Shown: positions 8,354 to 15,914 of the stretch, one piece after another
Numbering within the stretch: position 1 is the first letter of the stretch
Layout of the letters: each line of letters starts with the position of its first letter
Source of the DNA: Bacilli bacterium
GTDB lineage: Bacteria > Bacillota_I > Bacilli_A > RF39 > UBA660
DNA: 64,000 bases
Reading direction: 5' to 3'
Assembly: GCA_017528315.1 (NCBI GenBank)
Contig: JAFXOW010000036.1
Coordinates: 1 to 64,000, forward strand
Notes under the pieces: generated by a model
What the model was told of the DNA's origin: nothing
The model's database searches: none
Seen by the model: only the letters and a program-made list of their open reading frames with translations
Position numbers and translations under genes: made by a program

Positions 8354-9470
8354 AGAAGAAGTAGTTGATAAAGCTAAAGAATTTTTAATAGCGGTTGAAA
8401 ATATTGTTAAAGAAAAAGGAATAGATGCTGAAATTGTATATGAGGCGATGGAAACAGCTTTAACAACAGCTTTTAAAAAGAATTATGGAAAGAGTAATAG
8501 CAAAGTAGTAATAAATCGTGATACTGGTGAAATTAAAGTATATTCTTATGTTACGGTTGTTGATGATAAAGTTCTCGTAACTGATGAAGAAGGAAATGTA
8601 ACGGAAAGAGAAATAAATCCGGAAATTGAAATTCATGTTAAGGATGCTAAGAAAATCAATAAGAATTTAAAAGTTGGAGATACAATTGATACTGAAATTG
8701 AACCTAAAGACGAGTTTTCAAGAGTTGCAACATCAACTGCTAAACAAGTGGTAATTCAAAAAATAAGAGAAGCTGAACGTAGTAGTATTTTAGCTGAATT
8801 TGATGGAAAAGTTGGAGAATTATTGCTTGGAACAGTAGCTTTAGAGGATTCTGATAACTATTATATTGATTTAGGAAGAAGTAATGGAGTATTACCAAAA
8901 AAAGAAATAATTCCAGGTGAAGTTATTGAAATGGGTTCTAGTATTAAAGTTTATGTAACTAAAATTGATAATACAGGTCGTAACTTATTAATTAAATTAA
9001 GTAGAAGACATTTTGGATTTGTAAGACGTTTATTTGAACTTGAAATACCTGAGTTTACAGATGGTACTATCATGATGTATGGTGTTGCAAGAGAAGCTGG
9101 TATTCGTAGTAAAGTATGTGTTTATTCAGAAAACGAAAGAGTTGATGCAATTGGAGCTTGTATTGGTGATAAGGGTTCAAGAATTGCTAATATTATTAAA
9201 GAACTTAAAGGCGAAAAAGTTGATTTAATAAAATATGATAAAGATCCTAAAATTTTTATTGAAAATGCTTTAGCTCCTGCTAAAAACTTAACGGTTGTTG
9301 TAACTGATCCAAAAGAAAAAGTAGCTATAGTAGTTGCTGATAAAGATAATATTGCTCTTGCTGTTGGAAAAAAAGCTATTAATGCTAAACTTGCTAGTCG
9401 CTTAACTAAATATCAAATAGATATAAAATCAATTGAAGATGCTAAAAAATTAGGTATTAAAGTTGAATAG
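8340..9470 (+). CDS. nusA: Transcription termination/antitermination factor NusA
   Basis: 376 aa, the usual size for Bacillota NusA. N-terminal RNA polymerase-binding domain (residues 1-125), S1 domain (about 135-200), then KH domains with GACIGDKGSRIANIIKEL (about 275-295) and VGKKAINAKLASRLT near the C-terminus. The ATG at 8340 with AAGGAGG 6 bp upstream is chosen; the longer open frame lies inside rimP. It modulates pausing, termination and rRNA antitermination. Confidence 0.95.
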   Translation: MKKIKEEVVDKAKEFLIAVENIVKEKGIDAEIVYEAMETALTTAFKKNYGKSNSKVVINRDTGEIKVYSYVTVVDDKVLVTDEEGNVTEREINPEIEIHVKDAKKINKNLKVGDTIDTEIEPKDEFSRVATSTAKQVVIQKIREAERSSILAEFDGKVGELLLGTVALEDSDNYYIDLGRSNGVLPKKEIIPGEVIEMGSSIKVYVTKIDNTGRNLLIKLSRRHFGFVRRLFELEIPEFTDGTIMMYGVAREAGIRSKVCVYSENERVDAIGACIGDKGSRIANIIKELKGEKVDLIKYDKDPKIFIENALAPAKNLTVVVTDPKEKVAIVVADKDNIALAVGKKAINAKLASRLTKYQIDIKSIEDAKKLGIKVE

Positions 9471-9477
9471 GTGAAAA

Positions 9478-9744
9478 ATGAAAAAAAGAAAAATACCAGA
9501 AAGGACATGTGTCGTTACGAAAGAAAAGTTTCCTAAGTTTGAACTTTTAAGAATTGTGAAAACTCCAGAAGGAAATGTTGAAGTTGATTTAACAGGTAAA
9601 AAAAATGGAAGAGGAGCATATATTAAAAAAGACTTAGAAGTTTTAAATGAGGCTTTTAAAAATAAAGTCTTAGAAAAACATTTGGAAACAAAAATAGACG
9701 ACGACGTGTATTGTGAAATAAAAAATGTAATAGAAAATAATTAG
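9478..9744 (+). CDS. ylxR: YlxR/RnpM family RNA-binding protein
   Basis: 88 aa, the family's normal length. The signature KIPERTCVVTKEKFPKFELLRIV (read here as RKIPERTC then FELLRIV) and the GKKNGRGAYI motif are both present. B. subtilis YlxR (RnpM) binds and modulates RNase P RNA. It follows nusA by 7 bp with AGGTG before the ATG. The L7Ae-like ylxQ that usually comes next is missing; infB follows directly. Confidence 0.92.
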   Translation: MKKRKIPERTCVVTKEKFPKFELLRIVKTPEGNVEVDLTGKKNGRGAYIKKDLEVLNEAFKNKVLEKHLETKIDDDVYCEIKNVIENN

Positions 9745-9759
9745 AAAGGTGTTGATAAT

Positions 9760-11871
9760 ATGAGTATTTTAGAGTATGCAATGGATGTGAATAAAGAAGT
9801 AGCAGAAATTATTAAATTATGTGGTGAATTAAATATTAAAGCTCATGATGAAAATGATTTATTAACCGATGATGATGTAATAATGCTTGATTTAAAAATT
9901 GATTCTTTAAAAGAAAATGAAAATCCTGATTATGAAATTGATGAAGAATTAGAGAGTAAAGTTGAAACTCTAGTTAGTAAAATTGATATGAATTTAGATG
10001 AAGTATCAAGTAAAAAAGAAAAAGTTAAAAGTAAAGTTGAAAATAAAAATGATGCTAAAATTAAATTTCAAAAAGGAAGAAAAGAAATTTATAAACATCG
10101 TGAAAAACTAGGAGATAATAAAGAAGAAGATGATGTAATTGTCTATCATGAAAATATGACTCCAGGAAGTCTGGCTGGACTTTTAAAAGTACCTAGTACA
10201 GAAATAATAAAAAAATTATTTAATTTAGGTATTATGGCTAATGTTAATCAAACTTTAAATTTTGATACAGTAGAAATTATTCTTCTAGATTACAAAAAGA
10301 AGTTAAAGAAAGAAGAAAGCGTTGATAAATCAAATTTTGAAAAATATGAAATAGTTGATAGAGAAGAAGATTTAGTTAGACGCCCACCAGTAATTACAAT
10401 TATGGGACATGTTGATCATGGAAAAACGACTTTACTTGATACTATTCGTAAATCAAACGTTGCTAGTGGAGAAGCTGGAGGAATTACTCAAGCAATTGGA
10501 GCTTATCAAGTTCTAGTTAATGGAGAGAAAGTAACATTTATTGATACTCCAGGTCATGAGGCGTTTACGGAAATGAGATCAAGAGGAGCTAGTGTTACAG
10601 ATATTGTTGTTATAATTGTGGCAGCAAATGATGGAGTGATGCCTCAAACTAAAGAAGCAATTGATCATGCCAAAGCAGCTGGTGTTCCAATTGTTGTTGC
10701 TGTTAATAAAATTGATTTACCAGATGCTAATGTATCACGGGTTTTAACAGAACTTACAGAATATGGAATAGTACCTGAAAGTTTTGGAGGCGATGTGATT
10801 ACATGTAATATTTCAGCTAAAACTGGTGAAGGTGTTAAAGAGCTTTTAGAAACATTATTACTTGTAAGTGAAATGGCAGATTTAAAAGCTAATCCTAAAC
10901 GTTATGCAACGGGAACTGTAATTGAAGCCCGAGGAGATCAAAAAATTGGAAGCGTTGTATCACTTCTTGTTCAAAGTGGAACTTTAAGACTAGGGGATCC
11001 AGTTGTTATTGGAACTAGTTATGGAAAGATTCGAACAATGAAAGATGATAAAGGAAATAATATAACTGAAGCTTTACCATCTACTCCTGTTGAAGTTACC
11101 GGAATTAATGAATTACCAAGAGCAGGAGATAAATTCATGGCTTTTGAAACGGAGAAAGAAGCTAGAAGCATTTCAGTAGAGCGTGGGGCAAGAAGTAGGG
11201 AAGCAGATACTAATAAAGCAGGAATGAGTTTAGATGACTTGTTTAGTATGGTCGAAGCAGGAGAAAAAGAAATTAATGTTGTTTTAAAAACGGATGTTAA
11301 AGGTTCGGAAGAAGCCGTTAAACAAAGCTTATCTAAAATTAATATTGATGGTGTTTGGGTTCATGTAATTCGCTCAGGTGTAGGAGCTATAACGGAAAGT
11401 GATATTATTTTAGCATCAGCTTCTAATGCTTTAATTATTGGATTTAATGTAAGACCTAATAGTAAAATTCTTGATTTTGCTAAAGAGAAAAATGTAGAAA
11501 TAAGACTTTATAACATTATTTATAAAGTAGTTGAAGAAATGGAAGATGCTATTCGTGGAATGCTTGATCCAGAATTTGAAGAAGTGATAATTGGAGAAGC
11601 GGAAGTTAGACAAATATTTAAATTTTCAAAAATTGGTAATATAGCAGGTTCTCATGTTACAAAAGGTACAATTAAAAATATGAGTGATGCACGAATAATT
11701 CGTGATGGAGTAGTAATTTATACTGGAAAAATTGGTTCTTTACAAAGAGAAAAAGATAGTGTCAAAGAAGTTAAAAATGGTTATGACTGTGGTATTACTA
11801 TTGAAAATTTTCAAGATGTGAAAGTTGGGGACACTATTGAAACATTTGAATTAGTTGAGGTTAAGAAATAA
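9760..11871 (+). CDS. infB: Translation initiation factor IF-2
   Basis: 703 aa. A short charged N-terminal part with one IF2_N helix domain (MTPGSLAGLLKVPSTEIIKKLF, about 130-152) leads into the GTPase domain with G1 GHVDHGKTT at about 216, G3 DTPGH and G4 NKID, then the EF-Tu-like domain II, domain III and C-terminal domain with the fMet-tRNA-binding barrel (SKIGNIAGSHVTKG). It positions initiator tRNA on the 30S subunit. It is in the nusA operon; its TAA and the rbfA ATG overlap by one base. Confidence 0.96.
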   Translation: MSILEYAMDVNKEVAEIIKLCGELNIKAHDENDLLTDDDVIMLDLKIDSLKENENPDYEIDEELESKVETLVSKIDMNLDEVSSKKEKVKSKVENKNDAKIKFQKGRKEIYKHREKLGDNKEEDDVIVYHENMTPGSLAGLLKVPSTEIIKKLFNLGIMANVNQTLNFDTVEIILLDYKKKLKKEESVDKSNFEKYEIVDREEDLVRRPPVITIMGHVDHGKTTLLDTIRKSNVASGEAGGITQAIGAYQVLVNGEKVTFIDTPGHEAFTEMRSRGASVTDIVVIIVAANDGVMPQTKEAIDHAKAAGVPIVVAVNKIDLPDANVSRVLTELTEYGIVPESFGGDVITCNISAKTGEGVKELLETLLLVSEMADLKANPKRYATGTVIEARGDQKIGSVVSLLVQSGTLRLGDPVVIGTSYGKIRTMKDDKGNNITEALPSTPVEVTGINELPRAGDKFMAFETEKEARSISVERGARSREADTNKAGMSLDDLFSMVEAGEKEINVVLKTDVKGSEEAVKQSLSKINIDGVWVHVIRSGVGAITESDIILASASNALIIGFNVRPNSKILDFAKEKNVEIRLYNIIYKVVEEMEDAIRGMLDPEFEEVIIGEAEVRQIFKFSKIGNIAGSHVTKGTIKNMSDARIIRDGVVIYTGKIGSLQREKDSVKEVKNGYDCGITIENFQDVKVGDTIETFELVEVKK

Positions 11872-12212
11872 TGGAAACCGTTAAATTAGAAAGATTTAAT
11901 AATGCTTTCATGGAACAACTTAATATAATATTTGGAACGGAAATTAAAAATCCTATTCTAAAACAAGTAGTAGTAAATGCTGTAAAAATTACTAATGATT
12001 TAAGTTTTGCTAAAGTATATTTTACTTGTTTTAATGAAGATAGAAATTTAGTTTTAAAAGAACTTAAAGAAAGTAGTGGATTTTTGAGACATGAATTATG
12101 CGGGAGAATTGATATTCGTCATACTCCAGAACTGAATTTTGTTTATGATGAGTCGCTTGAATATGCTAAAAAAATTGAGGAAAAAATAAAAGAAATAAAC
12201 GATAATAAATAG
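11871..12212 (+). CDS. rbfA: Ribosome-binding factor A
   Basis: 113 aa KH-type protein for 16S rRNA 5'-helix maturation. Family features seen are ILKQVVVNAVKITNDLSFAKVYFTC (shortened here to the VKITNDLSFAKVYF core) and ELCGRIDIRHTPELNFVYDES, close to the usual R.PEL.F..D.S ending. Last gene of the rimP operon; the ATG overlaps the infB stop. The T-box promoter begins at its last base. Confidence 0.93.
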   Translation: METVKLERFNNAFMEQLNIIFGTEIKNPILKQVVVNAVKITNDLSFAKVYFTCFNEDRNLVLKELKESSGFLRHELCGRIDIRHTPELNFVYDESLEYAKKIEEKIKEINDNK

Positions 12213-12240
12213 TAGACAAATTTAAAATAAACATATATAA
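12212..12240 (+). promoter_or_regulatory. Promoter of the T-box/glyS unit
   Basis: TAGACA (12212-12217), 17-bp spacer, TATAAT (12235-12240). Confidence 0.75.
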
Positions 12241-12251
12241 TATAATTATTA

Positions 12252-12360
12252 AAACGATGACGGGCTTGGAAACCTATCAGTTATAAAAATTTGAGAGATT
12301 CTTAGGAATAAGTAAAGTGGAACCGCGATTGATCGTCTTTACGTCTTAAGAGTCTTTTTA
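12252..12360 (+). promoter_or_regulatory. Glycine T-box leader with a very short stem I
   Basis: The core GTGGAACCGCG (12317-12327) is a T-box sequence. Pairing gives a textbook antiterminator: GTAAAG (12312-12317), 7-nt bulge TGGAACC, GCGAT, loop, ATCGT (12332-12336), CTTTAC (12337-12342). Upstream, stem I is only about 30 nt (AACGAT 12253-12258 against ATC-A-GTT 12276-12282) with a GGC glycine codon at 12263-12265. A second, 11-bp stem AGATTCTTAGG (12296-12306) with CTTAAGAGTCT (12345-12355) runs into TTTTT and may be the terminator. Uncharged tRNA-Gly is expected to turn glyS on. Confidence 0.85.
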
Positions 12361-12380
12361 TTTAAAGGAGAGATAAAAAT

Positions 12381-13742
12381 ATGAAAATGGAAGAACTAGT
12401 AAATTACTGCAAACAATATGGATTTATATTTCAAGGATCAGAAATATATGGAGGACTTGCTAATACTTGGGATTATGGTCCACTTGGAACCAGACTTAAA
12501 AATAACGTAAAAGATGCCTGGAGAAAAAGATTTATTCAAGAAAGAAATAATGCTTATGAATTAGATGCGGATATTTTAATGCATCCAAGAGTTTGGGAAG
12601 CATCAGGTCATGTTGATTCATTTGCTGACCCTCTAACAGATTGTAAACATTGTAAAACCAGACATAGAGCGGATAATTTAGTAAATGATTATACTAACTC
12701 ATCAAAGGGAGATGCTATGTCAAATGAAGAATTAATAGAATTTATTCGCGAAAATAAGATACCATGTCCTAAATGTGGTAAATGTGACTTTACGGATATA
12801 AGACAATTTAAATTAATGTTTGAAACCTATAGAGGAGTAGTAAAAGATAATAAAAGTGTTGTATATTTAAGACCAGAGAATGCTCAAGGAGAGTATGTTA
12901 ATTTTTTAAATGTATTAAGAAGTATGAGGGCTAAACTTCCTTTTTCAATAGGACAAATTGGTAAAGCTTTTCGAAATGAAATAACACCAGGAAACTTTAC
13001 ATTTAGAACTATTGAATTTGAACAAATGGAATATCAAACATTTTGTAAAAAAGAAGAATCTGAAGAACTTTATAATTATTTTAAAGAATATGGTAAGAAA
13101 TTTTATATGGATTTAGGATTGCCAGAAGAAAAATTAAGATTTCATGATCATGAAAAACTTGCTCACTATGCAGCCGCTGCTTGTGATATAGAATACGAGT
13201 TTCCGTTTGGATGGGGAGAAGTAAATGGTACTCATAATAGAACTGATTATGATTTAACAAGGCATCAGGAGTATAGTGGTGAATCTATGATGTATTTAGA
13301 TCCAATTACTAATGAAAAATATATTCCTTATATAATAGAATCAACTTATGGACTTGATAGGACAGTCTTAGCACTTTTATTTAATTCTTATGAAAAAGAA
13401 ATTCTTGAAAATGGTGATGCTAGGGAAGTATTAAAATTAAAACCATTTTTAGCACCAATAAAAGTATCAGTATTTCCTTTAATTAAGAAAAATCATAGTG
13501 AAAAAGCTCAAGAAATATATCAAATGTTATCTAAAGAATTTATGACTAGCTATGATGAAACTGGAAATATTGGAAAACGCTATAGAAGAGCAGATGCTAT
13601 AGGAACACCATTTTGTATAACTATTGATGATGAAACATTAAATAATAATACGGTTACTTTAAGAAGTCGTGATTCTATGGAACAAATAACTATGAAACTA
13701 GATGAAGTAATCAATTATGTAAATTCTAAAATAAAATTTTAA
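12381..13742 (+). CDS. glyS: Glycyl-tRNA synthetase, homodimeric class II type
   Basis: 453 aa. Charges tRNA-Gly. Class II motifs are visible: GLANTWDYGPLG at the active-site entry, motif 2 GKAFRNEITPGNFTFRTIEFEQME, and motif 3 ESTYGLDRTVLALL. A Cys4 zinc insert is present (CKHCKTRH and CPKCGKCDF, about 90-135). This is the single-chain enzyme, not the alpha/beta tetramer. AAAGGAGAG precedes the ATG and the gene sits behind a glycine T-box, which agrees with the product. Confidence 0.96.
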   Translation: MKMEELVNYCKQYGFIFQGSEIYGGLANTWDYGPLGTRLKNNVKDAWRKRFIQERNNAYELDADILMHPRVWEASGHVDSFADPLTDCKHCKTRHRADNLVNDYTNSSKGDAMSNEELIEFIRENKIPCPKCGKCDFTDIRQFKLMFETYRGVVKDNKSVVYLRPENAQGEYVNFLNVLRSMRAKLPFSIGQIGKAFRNEITPGNFTFRTIEFEQMEYQTFCKKEESEELYNYFKEYGKKFYMDLGLPEEKLRFHDHEKLAHYAAAACDIEYEFPFGWGEVNGTHNRTDYDLTRHQEYSGESMMYLDPITNEKYIPYIIESTYGLDRTVLALLFNSYEKEILENGDAREVLKLKPFLAPIKVSVFPLIKKNHSEKAQEIYQMLSKEFMTSYDETGNIGKRYRRADAIGTPFCITIDDETLNNNTVTLRSRDSMEQITMKLDEVINYVNSKIKF

Positions 13743-13760
13743 AAAAGTTTCAAAAAGATG

Positions 13761-13789
13761 TTGACATCTGTCGAATAGTATGATAAATT
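13761..13789 (+). promoter_or_regulatory. Promoter of the structured RNA
   Basis: A perfect TTGACA (13761-13766), 17-bp spacer, then TAAATT (13784-13789) preceded by TGA, an extended -10 form. Start expected near 13796. Confidence 0.65.
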
Positions 13790-13795
13790 ATAGTT

Positions 13796-14272
13796 ACTTA
13801 GTATAGATAGCATCAAGTGGATTTAATTGTTCTATTTTATATAATATCTATCCTTATGAATAATATTATATTTATGGACTCTAATATTTATTCTTTTGAA
13901 TATTTATTATTTGAGTATTGAGTTATTTATTTAACTCTTATGCAACTTTTAGTTGCTTTGGACAATTGAGTTTGTCCTATGTTTATTACCTTTCGGTATT
14001 TTAGTATTATTTATTTAATACTTTTATGAACGATTAAAAACATGTATGATGTTTAATGGTATGAAAAGTTATATTTCTTAATATAATCCTTATCGCCGCT
14101 AAGTAAAGCAATTGTTTTGAGAGGAGAAAACTCAAGGATAAGTAGTTGTGGTAAATACTGATAATATTTATTATAAATATTTATATTATCGTGTTTTATC
14201 GATAATATAAATTGTTAACAACTTTTTCCAAACTCGAAATAGATGATTTTATCAGAATCATTTATTTTTTTT
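13796..14272 (+). ncRNA. Candidate large structured RNA of about 475 nt upstream of a sigK-like gene
   Basis: No open frame of note on either strand, but stems follow one another: ATAGATA/TATCTAT (13803-13809, 13845-13851); GAGTT/AACTC (13920-13937); GCAACT/AGTTGC (13942-13956); GGACAA/TTGTCC (13960-13977); TACC/GGTA (13987-13998); AGTATT/AATACT (14003-14022); AAACAT/ATGTTT (14038-14054); CTTATC/GATAAG (14089-14142); AGTTGT/ACAACT (14144-14223) around GATAATAT/ATATTATC. A promoter precedes it and a hairpin-T8 terminator ends it. It has no RNase P, tmRNA or SRP marks. It may be a standalone RNA of the large ornate kind (ROOL, GOLLD and OLE are known examples) or a leader acting on the sigma gene. 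Confidence 0.6.
14241..14272 (+). terminator. Intrinsic terminator of the structured RNA
   Basis: AGATGATT (14241-14248), loop TTATCAG, AATCATTT (about 14256-14263), then A and eight T. It ends 27 bp before the sigma-factor ATG, so either the RNA is separate or read-through controls the sigma gene. Confidence 0.7.
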
Positions 14273-14298
14273 AAACTCATATATTTTATTGGTGGTAT

Positions 14299-14991
14299 AT
14301 GTTTTTAAGTATTATAGAGTTTATTAAACAATTATTTTTCTTTACCGGAAGTTATTCTAATAATTTATTTTTAGAACCTTTAACCAAAGAAGAAGAAGAA
14401 AAATATTTAGAATTATTAAAAAATGGCAATGAAGATGCTAGAAATAAACTTATTGAACATAATTTACGATTAGTTGCTCACATTGTAAAAAAATTTAATG
14501 ATGATTCTCATCAGCAAGATGATTTAATTAGTATAGGAACCATTGGACTTATTAAAGGGATAGATACTTATAAAGAAGGTAAAAATGTTCGTTTGACAAC
14601 TTATTGTGCTCGTTGTATTCAAAATGAGATATTAATGTATTATCGAAGTAATAATAAATATAGTAAAAATATTTCTATAAATGAAGGAATTGGTTTTGAT
14701 AAAGATGGTAATGAAATAACTATTCTTGATATTTTAAAATCTGATAAACCAGATTTTGCTCTTGAATTATATGAAAAAGAAAATATAAAACTTTTGAGTA
14801 AATATTTTCATGTTTTAAATAGTAGGGAAAAAGAAATATTAACTTATAGATATGGTTTAGGTGAAACAGATGAGTTAACTCAAAAAGAAATTGCTAAGAA
14901 GTTACATATATCAAGAAGTTATGTATCTCGTATTGAAAAAAGAGCTTTAACAAAATTATTAAAAGAATTCATTGTTAATAAAAAGAATTAA
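14299..14991 (+). CDS. sigK: SigK-like RNA polymerase sigma factor
   Basis: 230 aa sigma-70 family protein without region 1.1. Region 2 reads ARNKLIEHNLRLVAHIVKKF and DDLISIGTIGLIKGIDTYK; region 4 reads LNSREKEILTYRYGL and TQKEIAKKLHISRSYVSRIEKRAL. These match sporulation sigma-K closely, including KDGNEITILDIL between regions 2 and 4. The N-terminus keeps a hydrophobic stretch (residues 1-19) like the pro-sequence of pro-SigK. GGTGG stands before the ATG. No promoter lies between the upstream RNA terminator and this gene. Whether the organism sporulates is not shown. Confidence 0.82.
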   Translation: MFLSIIEFIKQLFFFTGSYSNNLFLEPLTKEEEEKYLELLKNGNEDARNKLIEHNLRLVAHIVKKFNDDSHQQDDLISIGTIGLIKGIDTYKEGKNVRLTTYCARCIQNEILMYYRSNNKYSKNISINEGIGFDKDGNEITILDILKSDKPDFALELYEKENIKLLSKYFHVLNSREKEILTYRYGLGETDELTQKEIAKKLHISRSYVSRIEKRALTKLLKEFIVNKKN

Positions 14992-15016
14992 TCTAGCAAA
15001 TTTGTTAGATTTTTTC
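14992..15016 (+). terminator. Intrinsic terminator after the sigK-like gene
   Basis: TCTAGC (14992-14997), AAATTT, GTTAGA (15004-15009) forming a stem with one G-U, then TTTTTTC. Confidence 0.75.
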
Positions 15017-15044
15017 TAATTTATTATATTTAAAAATAAATATA

Positions 15045-15053
15045 TGTTATAAT
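15045..15053 (+). promoter_or_regulatory. Extended -10 promoter for the ttcA-like/murI pair
   Basis: TGT-TATAAT with TATAAT at 15048-15053, 23 bp before the ATG; no good -35 is seen. Confidence 0.6.
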
Positions 15054-15075
15054 TATTTTCAAGGAATGTGATAGT

Positions 15076-15912
15076 ATGGAAAAGTATCAAGAAATTGAAA
15101 GAAGTATTATTAAGAAGTTTCGAAAAGAAATATATGGAAGATTTGTCTCAAGTGTCTATGATTATAAATTAATTGAAGATAATGATAAAATCATGGTTTG
15201 TATAAGTGGGGGAAAAGATTCGTTTTTACTTGCTAAATGTATTGAAGAATTTAAAAAACATGGTTTTATTAAGTTTGATGCTAAATATGTGGTAATGGAT
15301 CCTGGTTATAATGAAATAAATCGTCAGATGATAGAAGAAAATGCTAAAATATTAAATGTTGATTTAGAAATATTTGAAAGTGATATATTTAGTATAGTAT
15401 CAAGAGACACGAAAAGTCCTTGTTACTTGTGTGCTCGGATGAGAAGGGGATGTTTATATAATAAAGCTAAAGAACTAGGATGTAATAAGATAGCTTTAGG
15501 ACATCATTTTAATGATGTAATTGAAACAACACTACTTTCTCTTATTTATGGAAGTGAAATTAAAACCATGATGCCTAAACTTCATAGTGAGAATTTCTCG
15601 GGGTTAGAACTAATAAGACCACTTTATAAGGTACATGAAGAGGATATTCTTGCTTGGGTTAAATATAATAATTTACATTTTATTAACTGCGCCTGTCGTT
15701 TTACAGAAAATTGTAGTCTAAATGATTCTGATAGTAAAAGACTTGAAATGAAAAATTTAATAAAACAACTTAAAAAAACAAATCTAAATGCAGATTATAA
15801 TATTTTTAAAGCTTTGGACAATGTTAATTTAAATTGTGTTTTAGGAACTAAGAATGAAGGAATATATAAAAGTTTTTTAGATATATATGATAATAGAGGA
15901 AAGGACTTATAA
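15076..15912 (+). CDS. TtcA-like tRNA thiolation ATP pyrophosphatase
   Basis: 278 aa PP-loop protein. The ATP loop SGGKDSFLLAKC lies near residues 44-55, the iron-sulfur Cys pair PCYLCARMRRG near 117-125 and the third family Cys in NCACRF near 208. These are the marks of TtcA, which makes 2-thiocytidine at tRNA position 32. Lysidine synthetase TilS also has a PP-loop but lacks the Cys set. It starts a two-gene unit with murI (2 bp apart). Confidence 0.8.
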   Translation: MEKYQEIERSIIKKFRKEIYGRFVSSVYDYKLIEDNDKIMVCISGGKDSFLLAKCIEEFKKHGFIKFDAKYVVMDPGYNEINRQMIEENAKILNVDLEIFESDIFSIVSRDTKSPCYLCARMRRGCLYNKAKELGCNKIALGHHFNDVIETTLLSLIYGSEIKTMMPKLHSENFSGLELIRPLYKVHEEDILAWVKYNNLHFINCACRFTENCSLNDSDSKRLEMKNLIKQLKKTNLNADYNIFKALDNVNLNCVLGTKNEGIYKSFLDIYDNRGKDL

Positions 15913-15914
15913 AT

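Noticed and set aside
13743-14298. RNase P RNA, tmRNA, SRP RNA or 6S RNA in the gene-free stretch
   Set aside because: None of the conserved words (GAGGAAAGTC, a tRNA-like end with CCA, the SRP GGAA domain, or one long open-bubble hairpin) is present.
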